A stretch of 64,000 nt of DNA from Deltaproteobacteria bacterium (GTDB lineage Bacteria > Myxococcota > Kuafuiibacteriia > Kuafuiibacteriales > Kuafuiibacteriaceae). This document shows positions 17,271-25,390 of this stretch, in pieces. Positions within the stretch are counted from its first letter, which is position 1; every line of letters begins with the position of its first letter. Under the pieces are notes generated by a model. It ran no database searches and was not told the DNA's origin. It worked only from the letters and a program-made list of their open reading frames with translations. The translations under genes and the position numbers were made by a program. Location: the NCBI GenBank assembly GCA_016713425.1, contig JADJPE010000005.1, forward strand, positions 4,810,501 through 4,874,500, written 5' to 3'.

Positions 17271-18803
17271 ATGTCCAAGGCTTCCGGTTCGCTTCCCACG
17301 ATGGCGAAAGAGATCGCTGTGCTTTCGCGTGCGGGCTATCCGCTCATCTATTTGGTGACCGCGGAGGAAGATCGCGCGCTTGGCCTGGTCGAAATGGCCG
17401 CCGCGGCGGCACGCAAGGGCTTCGTTCGCTGGTCGAGCACCCTCGGATTTCATCATGATCCGGCCGTCGATGTCGCCGACGACGTGGGCGGAGACGCTCA
17501 GGTTGGAGGAAGCGCAGCGGAAGCGATGGCGGCGTTGGCCCGGCAGGAAGAGCCGGTCTTGGTTGCGCTGCTCGATCTGCACCCGTATCTCGGCGACCCC
17601 TCCGTCATTCGGCGACTTCGCGAGCGGCTTTCAGACGCCGTGGTCCGTCGCCAATCCTTCGTCATCATTGCCCCCGTACTGACGTTGCCGCCCGACCTCG
17701 AGAAAGACACGGCGGTCATCGATCTTCCGCTGCCGCGTGCGCCGGATGTGCTCGAAGAACTCCGGCGTGTGGCCGCCAGTGAGCGCATCGCCGTCGATCC
17801 GATCGTAGAAGACAAGGCGGTGCGCTCGGCGCTTGGCCTTTCGCTCAATGAAGCGCAGCGCGTCTTCCGAAAGGTGATGGTTCTGCGCAAGGGCCTCGCC
17901 GAAGACGATCTCAAGATGATCGTCGAGGAAAAGAAGCGGGTCCTCCGCCGGACCGATGTGCTCGAGTTCTATCAACTCGGCGAGAGTCTGAACGATGTCG
18001 GTGGGCTTGGCGAAATGAAGAAGTGGCTCGCGGCACGAACGCAGGCGTTTGGCCAAGAGGCTCGAGACTTTGGGTTGCCGCCGCCCAAGGGGCTGCTTCT
18101 GCTTGGAGTCCAGGGGTGCGGGAAGTCTCTGTCGGCGAAAGCGGTCGCCGAGCTTTGGAAGTTCCCGCTTCTGCGCTTGGATGTCGGGGCGGTGTTCTCG
18201 GGCGCTGGTGGCGCGCCCGAGGCTGCGATTCGGGAGTCGATCAAGATTGCCGAGAGCTTGGCCCCGGTCGTGCTCTGGATCGACGAACTCGAAAAAGGCT
18301 TCGGACAGGTCGAGGGTGACGAGACGAGCATGCGTGTCTTCGGCAGTTTCATCACGTGGCTGTCGGAGAAGACGGCCGAGGTTTTCGTCGTGGCGACGGC
18401 GAATGACGTCTCGCGATTGCCACCCGAGCTACTTCGTCGGGGACGTTTCGATGAGATCTTCTTTGTCGACCTTCCGAACCAGCACGAGCGGCTGGAGATC
18501 CTCAAGATTCACATCAAGAAGCGGGGCCGGCACCCCGAGAGCTTCCCAACCCTGTCGAAAGTTGCCAAGGGAACCGAGCATTTTTCCGGTGCCGAATTGG
18601 AGCAGGTCGTTATTTCGTCGCTCTATCGAGCGTTCGCGGAGAAGCGGGAGGTGAACGATCACGACCTCGAGCTCGCGGTGAAGGAAGTCGTACCGCTGTA
18701 TGAGACCTTCGAGGATCGGATCAAGTGGCTTCGAGACTGGGCGCGCACGCGCGCGCGGTCGGCGACGCTCGACTCGTCGGTGCTTGACTTGTTCGGCGAA
18801 TAG
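17271..18803 (+). CDS. Ycf46-like AAA+ ATPase
   Basis: 510 aa. Residues 1-200 form a degenerate N-terminal domain without a P-loop (LSRAGYPLIYLVTAEEDRAL at the start, as in the Ycf46/CbbX-related group). The AAA core has Walker A GVQGCGKS (about 278-285), Walker B VLWIDELEKG (about 333-342), sensor 1 in VVATANDVSRLP and an arginine finger segment LLRRGRFDEIFFVDLP. Closest to the Ycf46-like bacterial ATPases known from cyanobacteria and many other phyla, whose client is unclear. Not a Lon or FtsH protease: no peptidase domain. Two hypothetical genes precede it on the same strand. Confidence 0.8.
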   Translation: MSKASGSLPTMAKEIAVLSRAGYPLIYLVTAEEDRALGLVEMAAAAARKGFVRWSSTLGFHHDPAVDVADDVGGDAQVGGSAAEAMAALARQEEPVLVALLDLHPYLGDPSVIRRLRERLSDAVVRRQSFVIIAPVLTLPPDLEKDTAVIDLPLPRAPDVLEELRRVAASERIAVDPIVEDKAVRSALGLSLNEAQRVFRKVMVLRKGLAEDDLKMIVEEKKRVLRRTDVLEFYQLGESLNDVGGLGEMKKWLAARTQAFGQEARDFGLPPPKGLLLLGVQGCGKSLSAKAVAELWKFPLLRLDVGAVFSGAGGAPEAAIRESIKIAESLAPVVLWIDELEKGFGQVEGDETSMRVFGSFITWLSEKTAEVFVVATANDVSRLPPELLRRGRFDEIFFVDLPNQHERLEILKIHIKKRGRHPESFPTLSKVAKGTEHFSGAELEQVVISSLYRAFAEKREVNDHDLELAVKEVVPLYETFEDRIKWLRDWARTRARSATLDSSVLDLFGE

Positions 18804-18891
18804 CGAACTCGCGGAGCTCCGCGTTCGGTGGCGCCCGGGCGTCCAAAATTCGTGGCCTGGGTAGGACGACGTTGGTAGAGAGAGAGACACG

Positions 18892-19503
18892 ATGGTTGTG
18901 GCCGAAAGTAATGCATCCGACTTGATGAGAACTGAGCTCCTCGAGCTGTTGCGAACGAGATCGTTTGCGCGACGCGCGGTCACGCTCTCGTCCGGGAAGA
19001 CATCCAATTTTTACATCGACTGCAAACAAGTCACCCTCGATGCGCGTGGGCATGTTCTCATCGGCAAGCTCCTGTTCGAGGCGCTTCGCGCCGTTGAGTC
19101 GTCGGACGGGGTGCGGTTTGACGGGGTGGGCGGGCTGACGCTCGGCGCGGATCCGCTGGCCTCGGCGGTGTCGCTGACCTCGTCGCTCGAGGGGCATCCT
19201 CTGCCTGCCTTTATCGTTCGTAAGGAACCGAAGGCCCACGGAACAGAGGTGTACCTCGAAGGGATGGGCAACATCCCATCCGGTGGGCGTCTGGCGGTCG
19301 TGGAAGATGTGGTGACGACGGGTCGTTCCGCGATGGTTGCGGTCGAACGGGTGCGGAGCGCGGGCTATCGGGCGGAACTTGTGTTGGCGTTGGTCGACCG
19401 GCTCGATGGAGGTCGTGAGGTCATCGAAGCCGCCGGGCTGAAGCTCGTCACGTTGTTTGACCGTCGTGATTTCATGGGCGATGACGGCGGCCTCGAAGGT
19501 TGA
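18892..19503 (+). CDS. pyrE: Orotate phosphoribosyltransferase
   Basis: Converts orotate and PRPP to OMP in pyrimidine synthesis. Visible motifs: SSGKTSNFYIDCKQVTL near the N-terminus, the flexible loop IVRKEPKAHGTE and the PRPP-binding signature VVEDVVTTGRSA. 203 aa from ATG, with GTAGAGAGAGAGAC upstream as a purine-rich ribosome binding site. Convergent with nadB. Confidence 0.95.
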   Translation: MVVAESNASDLMRTELLELLRTRSFARRAVTLSSGKTSNFYIDCKQVTLDARGHVLIGKLLFEALRAVESSDGVRFDGVGGLTLGADPLASAVSLTSSLEGHPLPAFIVRKEPKAHGTEVYLEGMGNIPSGGRLAVVEDVVTTGRSAMVAVERVRSAGYRAELVLALVDRLDGGREVIEAAGLKLVTLFDRRDFMGDDGGLEG

Positions 19504-19558
19504 GGTCTCGCCTGCGAACGCGATGCGCAATATCCGGATCCGGCGCACCGTCGACGTT

Positions 19559-19648
19559 CGACGCCGACGCCGACGCCGACGAAGGCGGGGCTAGGCGAGG
19601 AGAGACGACGCGAGGGGAGGCGAGGCGAGGGGAGGGGAGACGACGCAA
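19559..19648. repeat. GACGCC array and purine-rich tract between pyrE and nadB
   Basis: A short GACGCC hexamer array (19559-19582) is followed by a G/A-rich strand with imperfect GAGGCGAGGG units up to about 19648. It fills most of the 181 bp between the convergent genes. No clear terminator hairpin with a T-run was found here. Confidence 0.6.
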
Positions 19649-19684
19649 AGGCGAGCAATGCGACGGCGCGTCTTCGGTTGCCGG

Positions 19685-21343
19685 TCACACGAGATCTTCG
19701 CGCTTCAAGATCGTGTCGGCCGGGGCTTCGTTGCTGGCCGCGGTGGGGAAGTCGATCGTGTAGTGGAGGCCGCGCGACTCTTTGCGTGCCATCGCACTCT
19801 TAACGATCAGCTCGGCGACGGTGCAGAGGTTTCGGAGCTCGACGAGATCGCGCGTCACGGTGGCGTTCCAGTAGAATTCGCGGATCTCCGCCTTGAGCGT
19901 CTCGATGCGGCGCGCGGCGCGCCGAAGGCGCCGGTTACTCCGAACGATGCCGACGTAGTTCCACATGAAGCGTCGGATCTCGTCCCATGACTGGGTAATG
20001 ACGACGAGCTCATCGGAGGGAACGGCATTCCCAGGATTCCACTCTGGGACGTTGGCGAAGGCCGGCGTTGGGCCTTGTTGGTAGCGCTCGCTGGCATGGG
20101 CTGCGCGGTGACCGAACACGGCGGCTTCGAGGAGGCTGTTGGAGGCGAGACGGTTGGCGCCATGCATGCCTGTACAGGCCGCTTCGCCGGCAACGAAGAG
20201 GCCCGGGATCGTGCTCTCTCCGTCCAAGTCGGTTCGCACGCCCCCGCAGACGTAGTGGGCGGCCGGGACGACGGGGATCGGCTGTCGTGTGAGGTCGACG
20301 CCGAAACTGAGGCACTTCGCGTGGATGTTTGGAAAACGACGATGCAGGAAGTCGGCATCGAGGTGCGTCATGTTGAGCAGGACGTAGTCGTCGCCGGTTC
20401 GCTTGAGTTCGGTGTCGATCGCGCGCGCGACGATGTCGCGTGGCGCCAGCTCGCGAAGTGGGTGGTAATTCTGCATGAAGGACGACCCATCCTGGCGCTG
20501 AAGAAGGCCGCCCTCGCCTCGAAGGGCCTCGGAGATCAGAAACGATTTTGCCTGGGGATGGAACAGTACCGTGGGATGGAACTGGATGAACTCCATGTTC
20601 GCCACCTCGGCCCCAAGGCGCCAGGCCATGGCGATTCCGTCACCGGACGCGACGTCGGGATTTGACGTGTATAGGTAGACCTTCGATGCGCCGCCCGTGG
20701 CCACGAGTGTTACGTTGGCGAGGATGGTTTCGACGCGGCCTGCCTCCTCGTTCAGAACGTAGGCTCCGAGGCAGCGATCATCCGTGTGCTGCGTGTGGTG
20801 CGGCGCCGCTTGCATTCCTTCGACTTTGCGGGTGCTCAAGAGATCGACGGCCGTGTGGTTTTCCAGGAGCAAGATGCTGGGCGTTGTGCGCACGGCCTCG
20901 AGGAGCCCGCGCATGATTTCGCGCCCGGTAATGTCGCCTGCATGGACCACCCGGCGGGAGCTGTGGCCTCCTTCGCGTCCGAGGTCGTACTCGACGGGCG
21001 GTGTCTCTCCGCCTCCGTGTCCATTTGCCGTCATATCGAACTTCACGCCGACCGAGGCGAGTCGCTCGATGACCGCCGGTGCCGCACGAACCACCATCTC
21101 GACGACTGGGCGGCGACAGAGGCCGGCGCCGGCCGTCAAGGTATCCTCGACATGTTGTTCGAAGGAATCCTTGGCGGTGTTCAGGACCGCCGCGATTCCC
21201 CCCTGCGCGTAGTTGGTGCTTCCTTCGGTCGCGACGCGTTTGGTCACGACCACGACCCGCCGACCCAAGCGGCTGGCCTCCAGCGCATAGGTGAGCGCGG
21301 CGAGGCCGCTCCCGATGACCAGGGCGTCACAGGTTCGTGTCAT
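19685..21343 (-). CDS. nadB: L-aspartate oxidase
   Basis: FAD enzyme oxidising aspartate to iminoaspartate, the first step of de novo NAD synthesis. FAD-binding motif DALVIGSGLAALTYALEAS at the N-terminus, then GSTNYAQGGIAAVL, GGASKVYLYTSNPDVASGDG, FIQFHPTVLFHPQ, and PIPVVPAAHYVCGGV with GLFVAGEAACTGMHGANRLA. 552 aa, normal for NadB and different from succinate dehydrogenase by context: no sdhB or sdhC nearby. nadA and nadC are not in the window. Confidence 0.95.
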   Translation of the reverse strand: MTRTCDALVIGSGLAALTYALEASRLGRRVVVVTKRVATEGSTNYAQGGIAAVLNTAKDSFEQHVEDTLTAGAGLCRRPVVEMVVRAAPAVIERLASVGVKFDMTANGHGGGETPPVEYDLGREGGHSSRRVVHAGDITGREIMRGLLEAVRTTPSILLLENHTAVDLLSTRKVEGMQAAPHHTQHTDDRCLGAYVLNEEAGRVETILANVTLVATGGASKVYLYTSNPDVASGDGIAMAWRLGAEVANMEFIQFHPTVLFHPQAKSFLISEALRGEGGLLQRQDGSSFMQNYHPLRELAPRDIVARAIDTELKRTGDDYVLLNMTHLDADFLHRRFPNIHAKCLSFGVDLTRQPIPVVPAAHYVCGGVRTDLDGESTIPGLFVAGEAACTGMHGANRLASNSLLEAAVFGHRAAHASERYQQGPTPAFANVPEWNPGNAVPSDELVVITQSWDEIRRFMWNYVGIVRSNRRLRRAARRIETLKAEIREFYWNATVTRDLVELRNLCTVAELIVKSAMARKESRGLHYTIDFPTAASNEAPADTILKREDLV

Positions 21344-21419
21344 GTTCGCGGCAACCTATGATCGTTGGGGCGGGTTGCCACGAGAATTCCGCGCGGACCG
21401 GCGGGTTCGGAATGCCGAC

Positions 21420-21447
21420 TTGCAGCCGCCGTCGGGACTGCTAGGAT
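21420..21447 (+). promoter_or_regulatory. Candidate promoter of the lytic transglycosylase gene
   Basis: TTGCAG at 21420-21425, 16-bp spacer, TAGGAT at 21442-21447. It lies 39 bp before the ATG at 21486 in the gap divergent from nadB. Of the same TAGGNT form as other -10 candidates in this window. Confidence 0.4.
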
Positions 21448-21485
21448 AGGTGAGCTTGGGTGTACCCTGTGAGGCGCATGGCGCG

Positions 21486-22313
21486 ATGAACCGAAACCCG
21501 TCTGAATGGTCAGGAGCTTCTCGCCTGCGTGCGACCTCACGGGTGCACGTCGGGTTTGGGCCCGATGGGTCGCCCGGCGTCTCTGGTTGGTTTGGGCTGC
21601 GCGCGGGGCGAACTCGCGCCGCGCATCGAAAGAGACGCGGCATCCGTGGTCTTTCCAGTTGTTCTCGGGGTTTCGTCCTTGCCTTGGCCGTCGTCTTCGG
21701 TGGCGCCGGATCGTTGGGAGGCCTACGTGCCGCTTCGGCGGAGCTCTACAGTTGGGTCGATGACGATGGCGTCCTCCACCTCACGAACGAGCCGCCGAAC
21801 GCCAACTACCGGCCTTACGGGACGGCAGAGGGCGAGGGTGACGCTGAGGGGTTTGGCGGCGACAAGCCTATCGTGGTCGTCTATCCGGCGGGGCCTCCGC
21901 GCGTTCTCTACCGCGTCAACGTGACGAAGTACGACGACGTGTTGAGGCGCGCCGCGGTGCATTATGGACTTCCGTTCGCGTTCTTGAAGGCGGTCGCCAA
22001 GGTTGAATCGAACTTCAATCCAAAAGCCGTCTCTCATGCGAACGCAAAGGGCCTGATGCAGCTTATCGACGCGACGGCTGAGCTCGTGCGGGTCGATGAC
22101 CCCTTCGACCCAGTCCAGAACATCTTTGGCGGTGCTCGCTACCTTCGCATGTTGGCCAATGAGTTCGACGGGAATATGGCTTTGGTTGCGGCGGCCTACA
22201 ACGCAGGCCCGCATCGTGTTCGAAAGCGCCGCGAGATCCCGGAGATCACCGAGACGAAGCGCTACGTCGAGCGGGTACTTCAAATGTACCGCTACTATCG
22301 AAGCGCCGGCTGA
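21486..22313 (+). CDS. Lytic transglycosylase with DUF4124 domain
   Basis: 275 aa from ATG 21486. An N-terminal basic region and hydrophobic segment (GFVLALAVVFGGAGSLGGL) direct export. Residues following read AELYSWVDDDGVLHLTNEPP, a DUF4124-type domain. The C-terminal SLT domain has the catalytic Glu in KVESNFNPKAVSHANAKGLMQ, plus NIFGGARYLRML and ALVAAAYNAGP, and ends with the conserved ETKRYVERVLQMY. It cleaves peptidoglycan in the periplasm. The pgsA reading frame opens 7 bp after the stop. Confidence 0.9.
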   Translation: MNRNPSEWSGASRLRATSRVHVGFGPDGSPGVSGWFGLRAGRTRAAHRKRRGIRGLSSCSRGFVLALAVVFGGAGSLGGLRAASAELYSWVDDDGVLHLTNEPPNANYRPYGTAEGEGDAEGFGGDKPIVVVYPAGPPRVLYRVNVTKYDDVLRRAAVHYGLPFAFLKAVAKVESNFNPKAVSHANAKGLMQLIDATAELVRVDDPFDPVQNIFGGARYLRMLANEFDGNMALVAAAYNAGPHRVRKRREIPEITETKRYVERVLQMYRYYRSAG

Positions 22314-22409
22314 GGCACAGTGGATGTGCCGCCCGATTCTGCGGGCCATGGGGGCATGGCACGACGAGCGGTGGTCCGGCTGGACACGACACCCATGGGC
22401 ACGACGACA

Positions 22410-22463
22410 ACAACAAGCACGACGGCGACCACAAGCACGACGGCGACGACAAGCACGACGGCC
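22410..22463 (+). repeat. Three copies of an 18-bp repeat before or within pgsA
   Basis: Unit of the form ACNACAAGCACGACGGCG, three copies. In the open frame that joins pgsA it encodes a Thr-rich run (TTSTTA units). Whether it is translated depends on the pgsA start. Confidence 0.8.
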
Positions 22464-22517
22464 CCACAGATGGAGGCAGGGACGACGCGGTCTGGTGGGA
22501 CAGGGGCGACGGTCCCC

Positions 22518-23192
22518 ATGACGAGCAGAGAAGGTACAGCGGGCGCGGGTGCGGGTGCGCTGCCGCGACCGCGGCGTCGCGAAGTCAGTCTCAAGGTCGC
22601 CTTTTCCCTCCCGAACATCGTGACGTACATCCGAATCCTCGCCGTGCCCGGCGTTTTGGCGGTCATGCAGTTCGATTCGCGCCGGAATGCATTCTTGGCG
22701 GCGATGTTCTTCGCGCTCGCCTCCGTGACCGACTTCTTGGATGGCTACCTGGCGCGTCGCTTCAACATGGTCTCGATGATCGGGAAGTTCATCGATCCGC
22801 TGGCCGACAAGCTGATGGTGATGGGGACGCTCTTGATGCTCATCCACCTTGGACGGGTATCGGTCTGGATCGTCTACATCATCCTCGCGCGGGAGATCGT
22901 CGTGACGACGCTTCGAACAGTCGCGGCGGGGGACGGGCTGGTCATCGCGGCCCGTGATCTTGGGAAGCAGAAGACGGCAATTCAAATGATCGGCATCTGG
23001 GCGCTGCTCGTGCACTACGACTATCCGATCGACCTCTTTCATAGTCGCCCGATCGATTTTCATATCCTGGGGACCTACTTCCTCTATGTCTCGGTGTTCT
23101 GGTCGCTTGCCTCCGCGCTCGAGTATTTTGTTGGGTTTTTTCGCGCCCTCGCTTCGCGCGAAAGACGAGAATCGGAGGATCGTAGTGCTTGA
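22518..23192 (+). CDS. pgsA: CDP-diacylglycerol-glycerol-3-phosphate 3-phosphatidyltransferase
   Basis: Makes phosphatidylglycerophosphate in the inner membrane. The CDP-alcohol phosphotransferase signature DG-x2-AR-x8-G-x3-D-x3-D is intact (from DFLDGYLARRF to GKFIDPLADKLM). Family similarity starts at SLPNIVTYIRILAVP, about 33 residues after the ATG at 22518. The frame is open from GTG 22320, which would add a 66-residue Thr-rich repeat region; I prefer 22518 because no PgsA has such an extension, but the sequence does not settle it. About five hydrophobic segments follow. The gene ends 51 bp before tRNA-Gly. Confidence 0.88.
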   Translation: MTSREGTAGAGAGALPRPRRREVSLKVAFSLPNIVTYIRILAVPGVLAVMQFDSRRNAFLAAMFFALASVTDFLDGYLARRFNMVSMIGKFIDPLADKLMVMGTLLMLIHLGRVSVWIVYIILAREIVVTTLRTVAAGDGLVIAARDLGKQKTAIQMIGIWALLVHYDYPIDLFHSRPIDFHILGTYFLYVSVFWSLASALEYFVGFFRALASRERRESEDRSA

Positions 23193-23217
23193 CTCGCTCA
23201 AGGTCGGGTGATAGGTC
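23189..23217 (+). promoter_or_regulatory. Candidate promoter of tRNA-Gly
   Basis: TTGACT at 23189-23194 (overlapping the pgsA stop), 17-bp spacer, TAGGTC at 23212-23217. It lies 27 bp before the tRNA 5' end, which leaves room for a short leader. Confidence 0.5.
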
Positions 23218-23243
23218 GCTGAATTCATTGGGACGATAAACAA

Positions 23244-23315
<72 letters not shown>

Positions 23316-23566
23316 CTCTTGTTTCGCTGTCGAACTTCTTGTCGAGAGTGATCGTGCAGTGCCAGGTCTCCATGTCCTGGGTCATCTATTTGTGAGCGCC
23401 TATCTGGACTGACCGTCGGGTGTCAGCCTGCTGTGGCCAACGCTGCGACCAACCAACCGTTGCGCCTGGTTGGGCAGACGTCTCCCTCGCCTGATTGGGC
23501 CGATTTGTCGGGACTGGTCCGTCTTCTGTGTGCGGGTGCCGAGCCATCGTGGTAACCGAGGTCGAC

Positions 23567-24979
23567 ATGGTGAAGAAACCTTGGGGCGGGCGTTTCGAAG
23601 GGCCGACCGACGCGCTTGTTGAAGCCTTTACGAGCTCCATTGAGGGCGACCGACACATCGCAATCGACGATGTCGAGGGGAGTCTCGCGCATGCTCGGAT
23701 GCTCCAGGACGTCGGCGTGATCTCGACGGCCGACGGAGAGAAGATTGCGGGTGGCCTCAGGACGATCCGGCGGGAGATCGAGACGGGGACGTTCGCCTGG
23801 AACTTGGCGCTCGAAGACGTGCACATGAACATCGAGCGGCGTTTGGCCGCGCTGGTGGGCGACGATGTGGCGGGACGCCTTCATACGGCGCGTTCGCGCA
23901 ACGATCAGGTGGCGCTCGATGTCAGGTTGTTCTTGCGCCGGCGTCTTCGCGACATTGTGGAGAAGCTCGTCGCCCTGGAGCACGCCTTGATCGAAAAGGC
24001 CCACGCCAACATCGATGTGATCATGCCCGGGTACACGCACATGCAGCGGGCGCAACCGGTGCGACTCGCCCACCATCTCCTTGCGTATCGCGAGATGTTC
24101 GCGCGAGATCGAAGTCGCGTGACCGATGCGATGAAGCGGGCGCTCGTGAGTCCGCTTGGATCGGGTGCTTTGGCGGGCACGCCACATCCGATCGACCGTG
24201 AAAGGGTCGCTTCTTTGCTCGGTCTTGGCGGCGTGACGGCCAACTCGATGGACTCAGTGGCGGATCGTGACGCGCTTCTCGAAGTGTTGTCCGTGTCGGC
24301 GATTTCGATGATCCACTTGTCCCGGTTGAGCGAAGAGATTGTGTTGTTCGCGTCAGCCGAGTTCGGTTTCATCGAGATCGAAGACGCCTTCACGACGGGG
24401 TCGTCGATGATGCCCCAGAAGAAGAACCCAGACGTGGCCGAGTTGGTTCGCGGTAAATGCGGGCGGGTTGTGGGTGATCTCGTGTCGTTGCTCGTCACGA
24501 TGAAGGGCTTGCCGATGACCTATAACCGGGACATGCAAGAGGATAAGCCGCCGTTGTACGACAGCTTGGACACCTGGGCCGGTTGTCTCGAAGTCACGTC
24601 GCGCATGATCCCGGCCGTGCGTTTTCGCGAGGACCGACTTTCGAACGCGCTTCGGGAAGGCTTCGTCACGGCGACTGAACTCGCGGATCACCTCGTTACG
24701 CGGGGCGTTCCGTTTCGCGATGCGCACGAGGTCGTCGGCCGGATCGTTGGCCACTGCGTGGCCGCGAAGAAGACCCTGGACGATCTCGATCTCGAGGCGC
24801 TCCGCCGCTTTCACCCCGACTTCGGCGAGGACGCCCTCGAGTGGATCGACGTGCAGCGCGCCGTGGACCGACGCGATCTCATCGGCGGTCCGAACCGCGC
24901 GCGGGTAGCGGCGGCCATCGACGCCGCACGGCAAGACCTAGAGGCCGCGTTCGCAGCGGGTTGGCTGACGACGACATAG
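23567..24979 (+). CDS. argH: Argininosuccinate lyase
   Basis: Last step of arginine synthesis, splitting argininosuccinate into arginine and fumarate. The fumarase/aspartase superfamily signature GSSMMPQKKNPD is intact; other blocks are KPWGGRFEGPTDALVEAF at the N-terminus, ARSRNDQVALDVRLF and PGYTHMQRAQPVRLAHH. The ATG at 23567 starts at the family N-terminus (470 aa); the frame is open 72 bp upstream without similarity. The 251 bp after the tRNA contain no gene; a CCAACC/GGTTGG inverted repeat lies near 23455. Confidence 0.95.
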   Translation: MVKKPWGGRFEGPTDALVEAFTSSIEGDRHIAIDDVEGSLAHARMLQDVGVISTADGEKIAGGLRTIRREIETGTFAWNLALEDVHMNIERRLAALVGDDVAGRLHTARSRNDQVALDVRLFLRRRLRDIVEKLVALEHALIEKAHANIDVIMPGYTHMQRAQPVRLAHHLLAYREMFARDRSRVTDAMKRALVSPLGSGALAGTPHPIDRERVASLLGLGGVTANSMDSVADRDALLEVLSVSAISMIHLSRLSEEIVLFASAEFGFIEIEDAFTTGSSMMPQKKNPDVAELVRGKCGRVVGDLVSLLVTMKGLPMTYNRDMQEDKPPLYDSLDTWAGCLEVTSRMIPAVRFREDRLSNALREGFVTATELADHLVTRGVPFRDAHEVVGRIVGHCVAAKKTLDDLDLEALRRFHPDFGEDALEWIDVQRAVDRRDLIGGPNRARVAAAIDAARQDLEAAFAAGWLTTT

Positions 24980-25049
24980 CGACCAAGCATGGGTGGTCGG
25001 TGGTTCGTCGGCGGATCACCATCACTGGACGGGTTCGCTGAGGAACGTG

Positions 25050-25376
25050 ATGCGGTGGGATGGTGTCGAGCGGCCGGAGGGCCGGGCTTCAACGGCGCGA
25101 GCGATCGCGCCCGTGGTCGCCCTTGTGGTCGCGCTCGGGTTTGGGGCGGGTGTTGGCGCCTGCGGCATCAAGGCGCCGCCTCGACCACCGCCGCAAGCCG
25201 AGGTCACGCCCAACGAACCGGCATCGGCCTCGACACCGGCCTCGGCACCGGCCTCGGCACCGGCTTCGACACCGACACCAGCACCGGCTTCGACACCGAC
25301 ACCGGCGTCCGGGGTGGCGCCCACCAAGTCTCGATCGAACGCCGACGATGTGGCGTCTCCTAAGGGGACGCGGTAG
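25050..25376 (+). CDS. LptM-like small lipoprotein
   Basis: 108 aa. Signal sequence (IAPVVALVVALGFGAGVGA) ends at Cys38 followed by GIKAPPRPPP, which matches the CGxKGP pattern of the LptM/YifL group (PF13627-type). The rest is a Pro/Ala/Ser/Thr tail built from imperfect 12-bp repeats (25215-25310). The position just before lysA is the same as in Enterobacteria, where LptM helps assembly of the LptD/LptE LPS translocon. AGGAA precedes the ATG. Role by analogy; the tail is much longer and more repetitive than in known members. Confidence 0.7.
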   Translation: MRWDGVERPEGRASTARAIAPVVALVVALGFGAGVGACGIKAPPRPPPQAEVTPNEPASASTPASAPASAPASTPTPAPASTPTPASGVAPTKSRSNADDVASPKGTR

Positions 25377-25390
25377 GAGCAGAACTTTCG

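Noticed and set aside
19685..21343. Succinate dehydrogenase flavoprotein instead of NadB
   Set aside because: No iron-sulfur or membrane subunit genes are adjacent, and length and the C-terminal blocks fit L-aspartate oxidase.
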